Position numbers and translations under genes: made by a program. Shown here one piece after another: positions 55,258 to 63,804 of a DNA stretch of 64,000 nt (positions are counted from its first letter, which is position 1; each line of letters opens with the position of its first letter). Source of the DNA: Burkholderia sp. WSM2232 (GTDB lineage Bacteria; Pseudomonadota; Gammaproteobacteria; Burkholderiales; Burkholderiaceae); the NCBI RefSeq assembly GCF_000472545.1, contig NZ_AWZV01000036.1:244-64243 (forward strand). Direction: 5' to 3'. The notes below the pieces were generated by a model that had not been told where the DNA came from, searched no databases, and saw nothing but the letters and a program-made list of their open reading frames with translations.

Positions 55258-56235
55258 ATGCAGCGCGGTGTGGCATATGGCGTCATCGCCGGAGCCCTTT
55301 GGGGCATGGTTTTTCTGGTCCCGCGCGTGTTGCCGGACTTTTCGCCGCTGTTGCTGTCCGCCGGCCGCTACACCATGTACGGCGTGGTTTCGCTGGCGGC
55401 GGCCTTGCCCACGGCGCGCTCGCTCGTCAAGCGGCTCACGCGCGAAGATCTCGTCGCGCTCGTCAAGCTCGCGCTGGCCGGCAATCTTCTGTATTACCTG
55501 CTGCTGACGGCGGCGGTCCACCTGGTCGGCATCGCGCCGGCCTCGCTGATTGTCGGCGTGCTGCCCGTCACGGTCACGCTGATGGGCCGCGGCGATCGCG
55601 GCGCGGTGCCGCTCGCCCGCCTCGCGTGGCCGTTGGCCATGGTCATGGCGGGCATTGGCTGCATCAATGTCGACGTGTTCACTGCCGCAGAGGGCGCCTC
55701 GGTCAGTGTCGCGACGCGCCTCGTCGGCCTTGCCTGCGCAGTCGGCGCACTCGGCTGCTGGACCTGGTTCGCGGTCGAAAACACGCGCTATCTGCAACGG
55801 CAGACCCATTTCAGCGGCAACGAGTGGTCCGTGCTGTGGGGCGTGGTGACAGGCATGCTGGGCGCGGCGCTCTGGGTGGTCGCCGCCGCGCTGCCGGCAG
55901 GCGGCCCGCAGGGCGAACTTGCAGCAAGCCGCTGGCACAGTTTCTGGCTGTTGAATCTCGGGCTCGCGATTGGCGCGTCCTGGCTTGGCAACGGCCTGTG
56001 GAACGCCGCTTCGAAGCGGTTGCCGCTCACGCTTTCGGGGCAGCTGATCGTGTTCGAAACGCTATTCGCGCTGCTCTACGCGTTCATCTACGACGCGCGT
56101 CTGCCACGGCCGCTGGAAATTGCCGCGATCCTGTTGCTGGTGGGCGGTGTGTGCTGGTCGGTGCGCCAGCATGCGGACGGCGATTCGGGCGGCACGGCGC
56201 AAATCGGAGGAAAGGCGCAAGGGTCGGCGCCCTGA
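55258..56235 (+). CDS. DMT-family (EamA) transporter
   Basis: 325 residues with about ten membrane segments in two EamA repeats; GVAYGVIAGALWGMVFLVPRV and GRYTMYGVVSLAAALPTA start the first, and NEWSVLWGVVTGMLGAALWVV the second. Drug/metabolite exporters of this type move amino acids or nucleosides. Start at 55258 has AGGAG eight bases before it. Divergent from guaB; 250 bases separate them. Substrate unknown. Confidence 0.85.
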   Translation: MQRGVAYGVIAGALWGMVFLVPRVLPDFSPLLLSAGRYTMYGVVSLAAALPTARSLVKRLTREDLVALVKLALAGNLLYYLLLTAAVHLVGIAPASLIVGVLPVTVTLMGRGDRGAVPLARLAWPLAMVMAGIGCINVDVFTAAEGASVSVATRLVGLACAVGALGCWTWFAVENTRYLQRQTHFSGNEWSVLWGVVTGMLGAALWVVAAALPAGGPQGELAASRWHSFWLLNLGLAIGASWLGNGLWNAASKRLPLTLSGQLIVFETLFALLYAFIYDARLPRPLEIAAILLLVGGVCWSVRQHADGDSGGTAQIGGKAQGSAP

Positions 56236-56313
56236 GGCGCGCCACGCCGCCGTAACGAGGCCACTCGCGGCCACCAGCGAGCGCCCCGGCCGAACACCAG
56301 CGCCGGCGAACCG

Positions 56314-56646
56314 CTAGCGCGAGTCCTTGTTCAGCCAGCGGCGCCCTTCGATCGAACCCGCCTTGCGGCTTTTCTCGACACGGCGCTGCCGCGACACCTT
56401 CGGGTCCACCAGCAGCGGCCGATAGATCTCGACGCGGTCGTGGTCGGCGAGCACGGTGTCGAGCGGCTTCAGCTTGCCGAATACGCCGACTTTTTGCGTA
56501 CCAAGATCGATCTGAGGATAACGCGCCAGAATGCCGCTCGCCTCGATGGCCTGCGCGAGCGTGGCGCCCGCCGGCAATTGCACGGTGACGAGCGCCTGCT
56601 CGCTCGCGAGCGCATAGCAGACCTGGACCGACAGACGCTCGCTCAT
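56314..56646 (-). CDS. rnfH: RnfH-family ubiquitin-like protein
   Basis: 110 residues from the ATG at 56646. LSVQVCYALASEQALVTVQL, then DTVLADHDRVEIYRPLLVDP match the RnfH/UPF0125 (YfjF) family, a small beta-grasp protein. It is coupled with ratA: the ratA stop and this start share an ATGA. The same ratA-rnfH pair is widespread in proteobacteria; function unresolved. Confidence 0.88.
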   Translation of the reverse strand: MSERLSVQVCYALASEQALVTVQLPAGATLAQAIEASGILARYPQIDLGTQKVGVFGKLKPLDTVLADHDRVEIYRPLLVDPKVSRQRRVEKSRKAGSIEGRRWLNKDSR

Positions 56647-57080
56647 GCCTTGCCGTAGCGCTGATCCGCGCGCTTCACGAAAGATTCGACGAAAGTATTG
56701 GCGATGTGATTGAACACCGGTCCAATGATCTTCTCGAGCAGGATGTTGGTGAACTCGTAGTGCAGCGCGAACTCTATCTTGCAGGCGTCGGCGCGCAACG
56801 GCGTAAAGCGCCAGAAGCCGGTGAATTTGCGAAACGGCCCGTCTGCGAATTCCATGTCGATGCGCGTGGGCCGCTCCATGCTGTTGCGCGTCGCAAAGTG
56901 CTGCTTGATGCCCTTGAAGTTGATGTCGATCTTCGCCTCCATGCTGGTTTCGTCCCGATGACGAATCTCCACTCCGCCGCACCAGGGCAGGAAGTTCGGG
57001 TAATCGGCGACATCGGTGACGAGGTCGAACATCTGTTCCGCCGAATGGCGAATCAACACTGTTTTCTGGACATCTGCCAT
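56643..57080 (-). CDS. ratA: RatA-type START domain protein (ribosome-associated toxin / Coq10 family)
   Basis: 145 residues from MADVQKTVLIRHSAEQMFDL at 57080. VADYPNFLPWCGGVEI and WRFTPLRADACKIEFALHYEF are diagnostic of the Coq10/RatA steroidogenic-acute-regulatory-related family. Described as a toxin that blocks 70S ribosome assembly in E. coli, or as a ubiquinone-binding protein. It is divergent from smpB over a 100-base promoter region. Confidence 0.9.
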   Translation of the reverse strand: MADVQKTVLIRHSAEQMFDLVTDVADYPNFLPWCGGVEIRHRDETSMEAKIDINFKGIKQHFATRNSMERPTRIDMEFADGPFRKFTGFWRFTPLRADACKIEFALHYEFTNILLEKIIGPVFNHIANTFVESFVKRADQRYGKA

Positions 57081-57141
57081 AAATTGAACAGCACGTGGCA
57101 AGGGTGGACGGGCGCCGCGGGCTTTCCTTGCCCCGCTTTGC

Positions 57142-57157
57142 TAAAATCGTGATTTTA
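57142..57157. promoter_or_regulatory. Palindrome between ratA and smpB with TAAAAT on both strands
   Basis: TAAAATC-GT-GATTTTA, perfect arms in the 100-base divergent region. TAAAAT is a good -10 in each direction, so it may be the core of two back-to-back promoters; no convincing -35 is seen. Confidence 0.35.
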
Positions 57158-57180
57158 AACGAGTTGGGCACTTTCCATTC

Positions 57181-57627
57181 ATGAGCATCATCGACAACAG
57201 AAAAGCCTTCTTCGATTACTCGATCGAAGAACGCTATGAGGCAGGACTCGTGCTCGAAGGATGGGAGGTCAAGGCACTGCGCGCCGGGCGCGGCCAGATC
57301 AAGGAAGGCTACGTCGTGATCAAGAACGGCGAGCTGTTTCTGATCGGCACGCACATCAGCCCGCTACCCGAAGCCTCGACCCACATCAGTCCCGACCCGG
57401 TCCGCACGCGCAAGCTCCTTTTGCACAGCGAAGAAATCAGCAAGCTGATCGGCAAGGTCGAGCAGCGCGGCTACACGCTCGTGCCACTGAACTTTCACTA
57501 CAAAGGCGGCCGCGTTAAATGCGAGATCGGGCTCGCCAAGGGCAAGAAGCTGCACGACAAACGCGAAACCGAGAAAAAGCGCGACTGGGAGCGCGAAAAG
57601 GCGCGCTTGATGCGCTCGCCTACCTGA
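57181..57627 (+). CDS. smpB: SsrA-binding protein
   Basis: 148 residues: NRKAFFDYSIEERYEAGLVL, EGWEVKALRAGRGQIKEGYV, NFHYKGGRVKCEIGLAKGKKLHDKR and the basic tail EKKRDWEREKARLM. It brings tmRNA to stalled ribosomes for trans-translation. Start ATG at 57181; the downstream region has a terminator at 57796. Confidence 0.97.
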   Translation: MSIIDNRKAFFDYSIEERYEAGLVLEGWEVKALRAGRGQIKEGYVVIKNGELFLIGTHISPLPEASTHISPDPVRTRKLLLHSEEISKLIGKVEQRGYTLVPLNFHYKGGRVKCEIGLAKGKKLHDKRETEKKRDWEREKARLMRSPT

Positions 57628-57795
57628 TATTCAAAGCTGGCTGTGGGGTTGCAAGGCAGGCGGCGCATGCCGTTTTGTTTGCGTGTTTGTGTGCCTGTTT
57701 TGTGTGCCTGTTCGTGCGCTTATTTGCGTGCTTATGCCGCACCTGGCCCGAGCGCCTGAGTGCTGCTTGCGCTGCTTCACAACCCGCATCGAAAA

Positions 57796-57830
57796 GGCCC
57801 GCACTTCAACCATGCGGGCCATTCTTTTTG
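57796..57830 (+). terminator. Intrinsic terminator downstream of smpB
   Basis: GGCCCGCA (57796-57803) pairs with TGCGGGCC (57813-57820), followed by ATTCTTTTTG. On the other strand four T follow, so it may also act on the stomatin transcript from the right. Confidence 0.75.
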
Positions 57831-57951
57831 TTAGGACTGGGTAAGCTGCGTCGCGGCGCAAGCATCCGAGGCTGCCGGGCGGGCGCGGGGAACCGCTATG
57901 CAAACGGCTCAGGCGCTGCGTGTAAGCGCTCCGAGCCGCTCCGGGGGGTCT

Positions 57952-58083
57952 GCGCGCGAACTTGGAGATCTGCGCGCAGGCACTTAGAGGTCTCCGTGCA
58001 AGCACTTGGAGTTCTCTGCGCGAGCACTTGGAGGTCTCCGTGCAAGCACATGCACGTCTCTGCGCGAGCGCTCACAGGTCGGC
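57952..58083. repeat. 22-bp tandem repeat array, six units
   Basis: Units of about 22 bases alternate in two versions (GCGCGAGCACTTGGAGGTCT and GTGCAAGCACTTGGAGTTCT), giving a 44-base double unit; the first copies are slightly longer. Located between the terminator and the 3' end of the stomatin gene. No spacer structure, so not CRISPR. Confidence 0.8.
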
Positions 58084-58117
58084 GAGCAAGCCGCTGGCGG
58101 TGTGTGAGCGCAAGCGC

Positions 58118-59050
58118 TCAGCGCGCGTCCGGCACGCCCTTGCCCTTGTTCACGATGGCAAGCGCCGACGCGATCATCGAACTCATATCCGAGAGATTGC
58201 CGGGCACGATCAGCGTAGTGCCCTGCTTGGCCAGATTGCCGAACGCATTCACATATTGCTCGGCCACCTTCAGATTGACCGCCTCCATGCCGCCGTTCGA
58301 CTGGATCGCAGCGGCAATCTTCTGAATGGCCTGCGAATTCGCTTCGGCGACCGCAAGAATCGCCGCGGCCTGACCTTGCGCCTGATTGATCGCCGCCTGC
58401 CGCTCGCCTTCCGACTTCTGGATGGCCGCCTCCCGCCCGCCGGACGCAATGTTGATCTGCTCCTGCTTGCGCCCTTCCGATGCGGCGATTAACGCACGCT
58501 TTTCACGCTCCGCGGTGATTTGCGCCTGCATCGCGTGAAGGATTTCCTTGGGCGGCGTCAGATCCTTGATTTCGTAACGTAGTACTTTGACGCCCCAGTT
58601 GGCGGCCGCTTCGTCGAGCGCGGACACAATGCTGTGGTTGATGAAGTCACGCTCCTCGAAAGTGTTGTCGAGTTCAAGCTTGCCGATCACAGAGCGCAGC
58701 GTGGTCTGCGACAACTGCGTGATTGCGAACACGAAGTTACTCGATCCATACGACGCCTTCATCGGATCGGTGACCTGGAAATACAGCACGCCGTCCACCT
58801 GCAACTGCGTGTTGTCGCGCGTGATGCAGACCTGGCTCGGCACTTCCAGCGGAATTTCCTTGAGGATGTGCTTGTACGCGATACGGTCGACAAACGGGAA
58901 CACGAAGCTCAGACCCGGCGTGAGCGTGCGGTGGTAGCGGCCCAGCCGCTCGAGCACCCACGCGTGCTGCTGCGGCACGATCTTGATGGTTTGCGCCGCC
59001 AGCACGATCACGATGACGAGCAGCACCGCCCCGACAATGGTCGAATCCAT
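58118..59050 (-). CDS. Stomatin/SPFH (band 7) protein, QmcA-like
   Basis: 310 residues: N-terminal membrane anchor (STIVGAVLLVIVIVLAAQTI), the SPFH domain (RLGRYHRTLTPGLSFVFPFVD, then EVPSQVCITRDNTQLQVDGV) and a long helical region (IQKSEGERQAAINQAQGQAAA). It forms membrane microdomain scaffolds with NfeD partners. GGAGGGCGTAA precedes the ATG. The NfeD gene is just upstream on the same strand, a near-universal pair. Confidence 0.93.
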   Translation of the reverse strand: MDSTIVGAVLLVIVIVLAAQTIKIVPQQHAWVLERLGRYHRTLTPGLSFVFPFVDRIAYKHILKEIPLEVPSQVCITRDNTQLQVDGVLYFQVTDPMKASYGSSNFVFAITQLSQTTLRSVIGKLELDNTFEERDFINHSIVSALDEAAANWGVKVLRYEIKDLTPPKEILHAMQAQITAEREKRALIAASEGRKQEQINIASGGREAAIQKSEGERQAAINQAQGQAAAILAVAEANSQAIQKIAAAIQSNGGMEAVNLKVAEQYVNAFGNLAKQGTTLIVPGNLSDMSSMIASALAIVNKGKGVPDAR

Positions 59051-59102
59051 TTACGCCCTCCAACCTTTAGTTCGATTAATTAAATTGGCGAATTTGCGAC
59101 GC

Positions 59103-59558
59103 TCAGAGCGGTCTGGCGTGGTGTCTCGCAGACTGCTTTGCCGCGACGACGAGACAACTGCCGCGCAACTCCGTGATCTCGTAGACCTGCGCGTCTTCGG
59201 GCTCGCCGGGCGCGAGCTCCACGTCCCATTGCGCGCCGCGATAGTTCACGCGCGCGCGGCGCTGGTCCCATGCCGGCACCGTCAGCGTCTGCCCAATGTC
59301 CAGATTGACGTCGGGGTTCTTCGACGCCTCCTTGCGCGGCCTGCGGCCAAAGCGCGACCGCCTCAGCACGAGCACGGCCGCCAGCGCGACCACCGCGGCG
59401 ACGGCAAACTGCACGTCGGCCGTAGCGCCCGCGATATGCGCAATGGCCGCCGCCACGCAACCCAGCGCGATCATCAGCAGATAGAACGTGCCGCTGAGCA
59501 ATTCCAGCACGACCAGCACGCCCGCTCCGACCCACCAGAACAATCCACCTGGCGCCAC
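59103..59558 (-). CDS. NfeD-family membrane protein
   Basis: 151 residues from a GTG at 59558 with GGAGG six bases upstream. Two or three membrane segments (VGAGVLVVLELLSGTFYLLM and VQFAVAAVVALAAVLVL) and a C-terminal OB-fold (NLDIGQTLTVPAW, VNYRGAQWDVELAPG). Partner of the stomatin encoded 50 bases downstream. The ATG-starting reading from 59654 lacks a site and crosses the terminator. Confidence 0.88.
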   Translation of the reverse strand: MAPGGLFWWVGAGVLVVLELLSGTFYLLMIALGCVAAAIAHIAGATADVQFAVAAVVALAAVLVLRRSRFGRRPRKEASKNPDVNLDIGQTLTVPAWDQRRARVNYRGAQWDVELAPGEPEDAQVYEITELRGSCLVVAAKQSARHHARPL

Positions 59559-59573
59559 GTCGACCTCCACAAA

Positions 59574-59608
59574 GCAAAACACCCCGGATCTACCGGGGTG
59601 TTTATAGC
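59574..59608 (-). terminator. Intrinsic terminator downstream of ppsA
   Basis: ACACCCCGG-ATCTA-CCGGGGTGT, perfect nine-base arms at 59579-59601, flanked by A/T runs; on the minus strand TTTTGCTTT follows. It should end the ppsA transcript. The plus-strand side ends in TTTA, so it may be bidirectional. Confidence 0.75.
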
Positions 59609-59723
59609 ACGAAGCGCAGCCGAAAAACCGGCATTGGAAGGCGCCGGTCCGCACGCCTTCATATGCCTTTGATCTGCCGCACTTTGGTTATGCGCGCCGC
59701 TTGGGACGCGGCACGCGCTGCGC

Positions 59724-62129
59724 TTACTTCGTCGACGATTTCGCCAGTTGCTGCCACGTCTCGATGATCGTGTCAGGGTTCAGCGAGATCGACTTGATGC
59801 CTTCGTCGGTCAGCCATTGCGCGAAATCCGGATGGTCCGACGGACCCTGACCGCAAATACCGACATACTTGTTCAGGCGCAGGCATGTTTCGATTGCGCG
59901 CTTGAGCATGAACTTGACCGCCGGATCGCGCTCGTCGAAATCGACTGCGAGCAGTTCCATGCCCGAGTCGCGGTCGAGGCCGAGCGTGAGCTGCGTCAGG
60001 TCGTTCGAACCGATCGAGAAGCCGTCGAAGTATTGCAGGAACTCTTCGGCGAGAATCGCGTTCGACGGCACTTCGCACATCATGATTAGACGCAGGCCGT
60101 GCTCGCCGCGCTTCAGGCCGAACTTCTCCAGCAGCCCGACCACGCGCTCCGCCTGCTTCAGCGTACGAACGAACGGCACCATGATCTCGACGTTGTCGAG
60201 GCCCATTTCTTCGCGCACTTTCTTCAGCGCGACGCATTCCATCTGGAACGCCTCGGCGAAGTCTTCGGCGATGTAGCGCGACGCGCCGCGGAAGCCCAGC
60301 ATCGGGTTTTCTTCGTCCGGCTCGTAGCGCGAACCGCCAATCAGCTTCTTGTACTCGTTCGACTTGAAGTCCGACAGACGCACGATCACGGGCTTCGGAT
60401 AGAACGCCGCAGCGATCGTGGCGATGCCTTCGGTCAGTTTGTCGACATAGAACGCACGCGGCGAGGCGTGACCGCGAGCGACGCTTTCCACGGCCTTCTT
60501 CAGGTCCTGGTCGACGTTTGGGTACTCGAGAATCGCCTTCGGGTGAACGCCGATGTTGTTATTGATGATGAACTCGAGACGCGCGAGACCCACGCCTGCG
60601 TTCGGCAGTTGCGAGAAGTCGAAAGCCAGTTGCGGGTTGCCGACGTTCATCATGATCTTCACCGGAATCGGCGGCAGTTCGCCGCGCTGCACTTCGGTGA
60701 TTTCGGTTTCGAGCAGACCGTCGTAGATCTTGCCTTCGTCGCCTTCGGCGCACGACACCGTGACGAGCGCGCCGTCCTTCAGCACGTCCGTCGCGTCGCC
60801 GCAGCCGACCACGGCCGGCACGCCCAGTTCACGCGCGATGATTGCCGCGTGGCAGGTACGGCCGCCACGATTCGTGACGATTGCCGACGCGCGCTTCATC
60901 ACCGGTTCCCAGTTCGGGTCGGTCATGTCGGCGACCAGCACGTCACCTGGTTGCACACGGTCCATTTCCGACGGGTCGTGAATCACACGCACGGGGCCCG
61001 CGCCGATCTTCTGGCCGATCGCGCGGCCGGTCGCCAGCACGTTCGACTGGCCCTTGAGCTTGAAGCGCTGCTCCGCTTTGCCGGTAGCCTGGCTCTTCAC
61101 CGTTTCGGGGCGCGCCTGGAGGATGAAGATCTTGCCGTCGCGGCCGTCCTTGCCCCACTCGATGTCCATCGGACGCTCGTAGTGCTTTTCGATGATGACC
61201 GCGTATTTAGCGAGTTCGATCACGTCTTCGTCCGTAATCGAGAAGCGGTTGCGCTGTTCGTGCGGCACGTCGACGGTCTTCACGCGGCCTTCTTCGCCGG
61301 CCTTCGTGAATTCCATCTTGATGAGCTTCGAGCCGATCGAGCGGCGGATGATCGGGTACTTGCCCTGCGCGAGCGTGGTTTTGTAGACGTAGAACTCGTC
61401 CGGATTCACCGCGCCCTGCACGACGGTTTCGCCCAGACCGTAGCTCGACGTGATGAAGACGGCGTCCTTGAAGCCCGATTCCGTGTCCAGCGTGAACATT
61501 ACGCCGGCCGCGCCCACGTCCGAGCGCACCATGCGCTGCACGCCAGCCGACAAAGCGACTTCAGCATGCGTGAAGCCCTTGTGGACGCGGTAGGAAATGG
61601 CGCGGTCGTTGTAGAGCGACGCGAACACGTGCTTCATGCGGTCGAGCACGTCTTCGATGCCCACCACGTTGAGGTAGCTTTCCTGCTGACCCGCGAACGA
61701 TGCGTCCGGCAGGTCTTCCGCCGTGGCCGACGAACGCACGGCGAACGACAGCTCTTCAGGCGAGCTGTTCTGCAAGGTGTCGAAGCCCGCGCGAATGTCA
61801 GCCTCGAGCTTGGGCTGCAGCGGCGCCTCGACGATCCACTGACGGATCTCCTTGCCCGCTTCGGCAAGCGCCTTCACGTCGTCGACGTCGAGCGTCTCGA
61901 GACGTTGGGCGATGCGTTCGGTCAGGTTGTTGTGATGCAGAAAGTCGCGGAAAGCCAGTGCCGTCGTGGCGAAACCGGTCGGCACGCGCACGCCGGCTTC
62001 GGCGAGCTGACTGATCATCTCGCCAAGCGACGCATTCTTGCCGCCGACAATTTCCACATCGGTCATCCGCAACTGCTCGAACGGTACTACATACGCCTTA
62101 TCCTTTGCGACGGTAACTGCGTTAGTCAT
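59724..62129 (-). CDS. ppsA: Phosphoenolpyruvate synthase
   Basis: 801 residues from MTNAVTVAKDKAYVV at 62129. N-terminal ATP-binding domain (VEIVGGKNASLGEM, VRSSATAEDLPDASFAGQQE), phospho-His domain with catalytic His in NRGGRTCHAAIIARELG, and PEP/pyruvate TIM barrel with GQGPSDHPDFAQWL. Converts pyruvate and ATP to PEP for gluconeogenesis. Divergent from ppsR, its regulatory partner. Confidence 0.96.
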   Translation of the reverse strand: MTNAVTVAKDKAYVVPFEQLRMTDVEIVGGKNASLGEMISQLAEAGVRVPTGFATTALAFRDFLHHNNLTERIAQRLETLDVDDVKALAEAGKEIRQWIVEAPLQPKLEADIRAGFDTLQNSSPEELSFAVRSSATAEDLPDASFAGQQESYLNVVGIEDVLDRMKHVFASLYNDRAISYRVHKGFTHAEVALSAGVQRMVRSDVGAAGVMFTLDTESGFKDAVFITSSYGLGETVVQGAVNPDEFYVYKTTLAQGKYPIIRRSIGSKLIKMEFTKAGEEGRVKTVDVPHEQRNRFSITDEDVIELAKYAVIIEKHYERPMDIEWGKDGRDGKIFILQARPETVKSQATGKAEQRFKLKGQSNVLATGRAIGQKIGAGPVRVIHDPSEMDRVQPGDVLVADMTDPNWEPVMKRASAIVTNRGGRTCHAAIIARELGVPAVVGCGDATDVLKDGALVTVSCAEGDEGKIYDGLLETEITEVQRGELPPIPVKIMMNVGNPQLAFDFSQLPNAGVGLARLEFIINNNIGVHPKAILEYPNVDQDLKKAVESVARGHASPRAFYVDKLTEGIATIAAAFYPKPVIVRLSDFKSNEYKKLIGGSRYEPDEENPMLGFRGASRYIAEDFAEAFQMECVALKKVREEMGLDNVEIMVPFVRTLKQAERVVGLLEKFGLKRGEHGLRLIMMCEVPSNAILAEEFLQYFDGFSIGSNDLTQLTLGLDRDSGMELLAVDFDERDPAVKFMLKRAIETCLRLNKYVGICGQGPSDHPDFAQWLTDEGIKSISLNPDTIIETWQQLAKSSTK

Positions 62130-62681
62130 ACAAGCCCCTAAGTGTGAAAGAAATTCACGGCTGTGCAAGTGGGCTCGAACGCGGGGCGCTCATTGAAAGC
62201 GTGATCGCGCGTCTTGCACAACCTGTTGGAGAAGCAATCGCCTTGCTTGCGACGCGTGCGCCACCGGGCGACACGCGAGGCCGCACAGAAAGTGCGACGA
62301 AGCTGGCGAATGAACGGATTTAGCGGCGGTTCCGCCGCAATCTGCTCAATTTGACGCCGGATAACATCGCGATGAACGACCGTTCGCGGTAAGTTAGACG
62401 CCAATCGCCTGCAATTGCTTATCCAACAGGTTGCCGCTATTCTACCGTGCTGACTCTCCAAATGTGACTGTCGGACGAGAAATGCGCCTCGAATCGCGCC
62501 CGAATGTGCCGTGGCGCTCTTTGAATGCCGTCAAAGAGTCCCCGGCCCGTGCTGGCGCAGTAGCGGTGCCCAAGGCGCGCTGCTTTGACGCCGCCCGCGG
62601 CAGCCCATCGCCGCGCAGCGAGATCGAAGCAGCCATGTTCCATTCGAGCGCTTTTTGCCGCTCACGTTCCCTGCCCCACTG

Positions 62682-63497
62682 ATGCCGCCCACCGTATTCA
62701 TCGTCTCCGACGGTACCGGGATCACTGCCGAAACCTTCGCGCATTCGATCCTCTCCCAGTTCGACCAGAAATTCCGCCTGGTTCGCGTGCCTTTTGTCGA
62801 CTCGACCGAAAAGGCTTACGCCACGCTAGAAAAGATCAATGAAGCGATCCAGCAGGACGGGCGCCGCCCAATCGTCTTCACGACGCTTGTCGACAGTGCG
62901 TCGAATCAGATCGTCAAGGGCTCGAATGCGCTCGTGCTCGACATGTTTCAGACCTTCGTCGAGCCGCTCGAACAGGAACTGGAACTGAAGTCGAGCCACG
63001 CGATGGGACGCGGCCACCAGAATGCGGATACCGAGGAGTACAAGAACCGGATAGAAGCGATCAACTTCTCGCTCGCGCACGACGACGGCCAGTCAAACCG
63101 CAATCTCGCGGATGCCGACGTGATCCTGGTCGGCGTATCCCGCAGCGGCAAGACGCCGACTAGTCTTTACCTCGCCATGCAGTACGGCGTGAAAGCGGCG
63201 AACTATCCGCTGATTCCGGAAGACTTCGAGCGCGGAAAGCTGCCCACGCCGCTATTGGCGCATCGGCAGAAAATGTTCGGCCTGTCGATCGATCCGCAGC
63301 GGCTTTCGGAAATCCGCAACGAGCGCCGGCCCGGCAGCAAGTACGCGGCGCCGGAAAATTGTCGCTACGAAATCAATGAAGCCGAAGCGATGATGCGTCG
63401 CGAAGGCATCAAGTGGCTATCGTCCACGCACAAGTCGATCGAAGAGATCGCGACCACGATCCTGCAGGAAATCAAGTTGGATCGGCCGTCTTATTGA
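62682..63497 (+). CDS. ppsR: PEP synthase regulatory protein (kinase/pyrophosphorylase, DUF299)
   Basis: 271 residues from MPPTVFIVSDGTGITAETFA at 62682. P-loop-like DVILVGVSRSGKTPTSLYLA and FGLSIDPQRLSEIRNER fit the family. It phosphorylates PEP synthase with ADP to inactivate it and reverses this with phosphate. Divergent from ppsA with 550 bases between. The spacer 62130-62681 holds no other gene that I can support. Confidence 0.94.
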   Translation: MPPTVFIVSDGTGITAETFAHSILSQFDQKFRLVRVPFVDSTEKAYATLEKINEAIQQDGRRPIVFTTLVDSASNQIVKGSNALVLDMFQTFVEPLEQELELKSSHAMGRGHQNADTEEYKNRIEAINFSLAHDDGQSNRNLADADVILVGVSRSGKTPTSLYLAMQYGVKAANYPLIPEDFERGKLPTPLLAHRQKMFGLSIDPQRLSEIRNERRPGSKYAAPENCRYEINEAEAMMRREGIKWLSSTHKSIEEIATTILQEIKLDRPSY

Positions 63498-63541
63498 GGC
63501 GCACCGACGCGCTCGCGTGGCCCGGCTGTTTTTGTCCGCGG

Positions 63542-63745
63542 GCTCCCCGAGCGCGGCTGCCTGTTCCGGTGCTCCCCGAGCTTGGGCGCTTTTCTTAGCA
63601 CTCCCCCGAACGCGGCTGCCTTTACCGGCGCTCCCGCAACGCGGTCACCCTCTTCCGCGCTCCCCGAGCGCGGCTGCTTCTCTTAGCGCTCTCTGAGCGC
63701 GGCGGCCTCTTCCGGCGCTCCGCAAGGGCGGCTGCGCCCTTTGCC
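63542..63745. repeat. 29-bp tandem repeat array, seven degenerate units
   Basis: Units 63542-63570, 63571-63600 (30 bp), 63601-63629, 63630-63658, 63659-63687, 63688-63716 and 63717-63745 share GCTCCCCGAGCGCGGCTGC plus ten variable bases. Placed after ppsR. No spacers, so not CRISPR; it has no continuous reading frame. Confidence 0.85.
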
Positions 63746-63804
63746 ACCCCACACGGCCGCTGTTTGTCCAAGGCTCCTTTCTTGCCTCGCCCTACAGCCG
63801 CCGA

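Noticed and set aside
55076..55276. Small basic minus-strand open frame between guaB and the EamA gene
   Set aside because: No ribosome site, overlaps the EamA promoter and start, and matches no family I know.
57952..63745. CRISPR arrays at the two tandem-repeat regions
   Set aside because: The repeats are directly adjacent, with no unique spacers, and no cas genes occur in the window.
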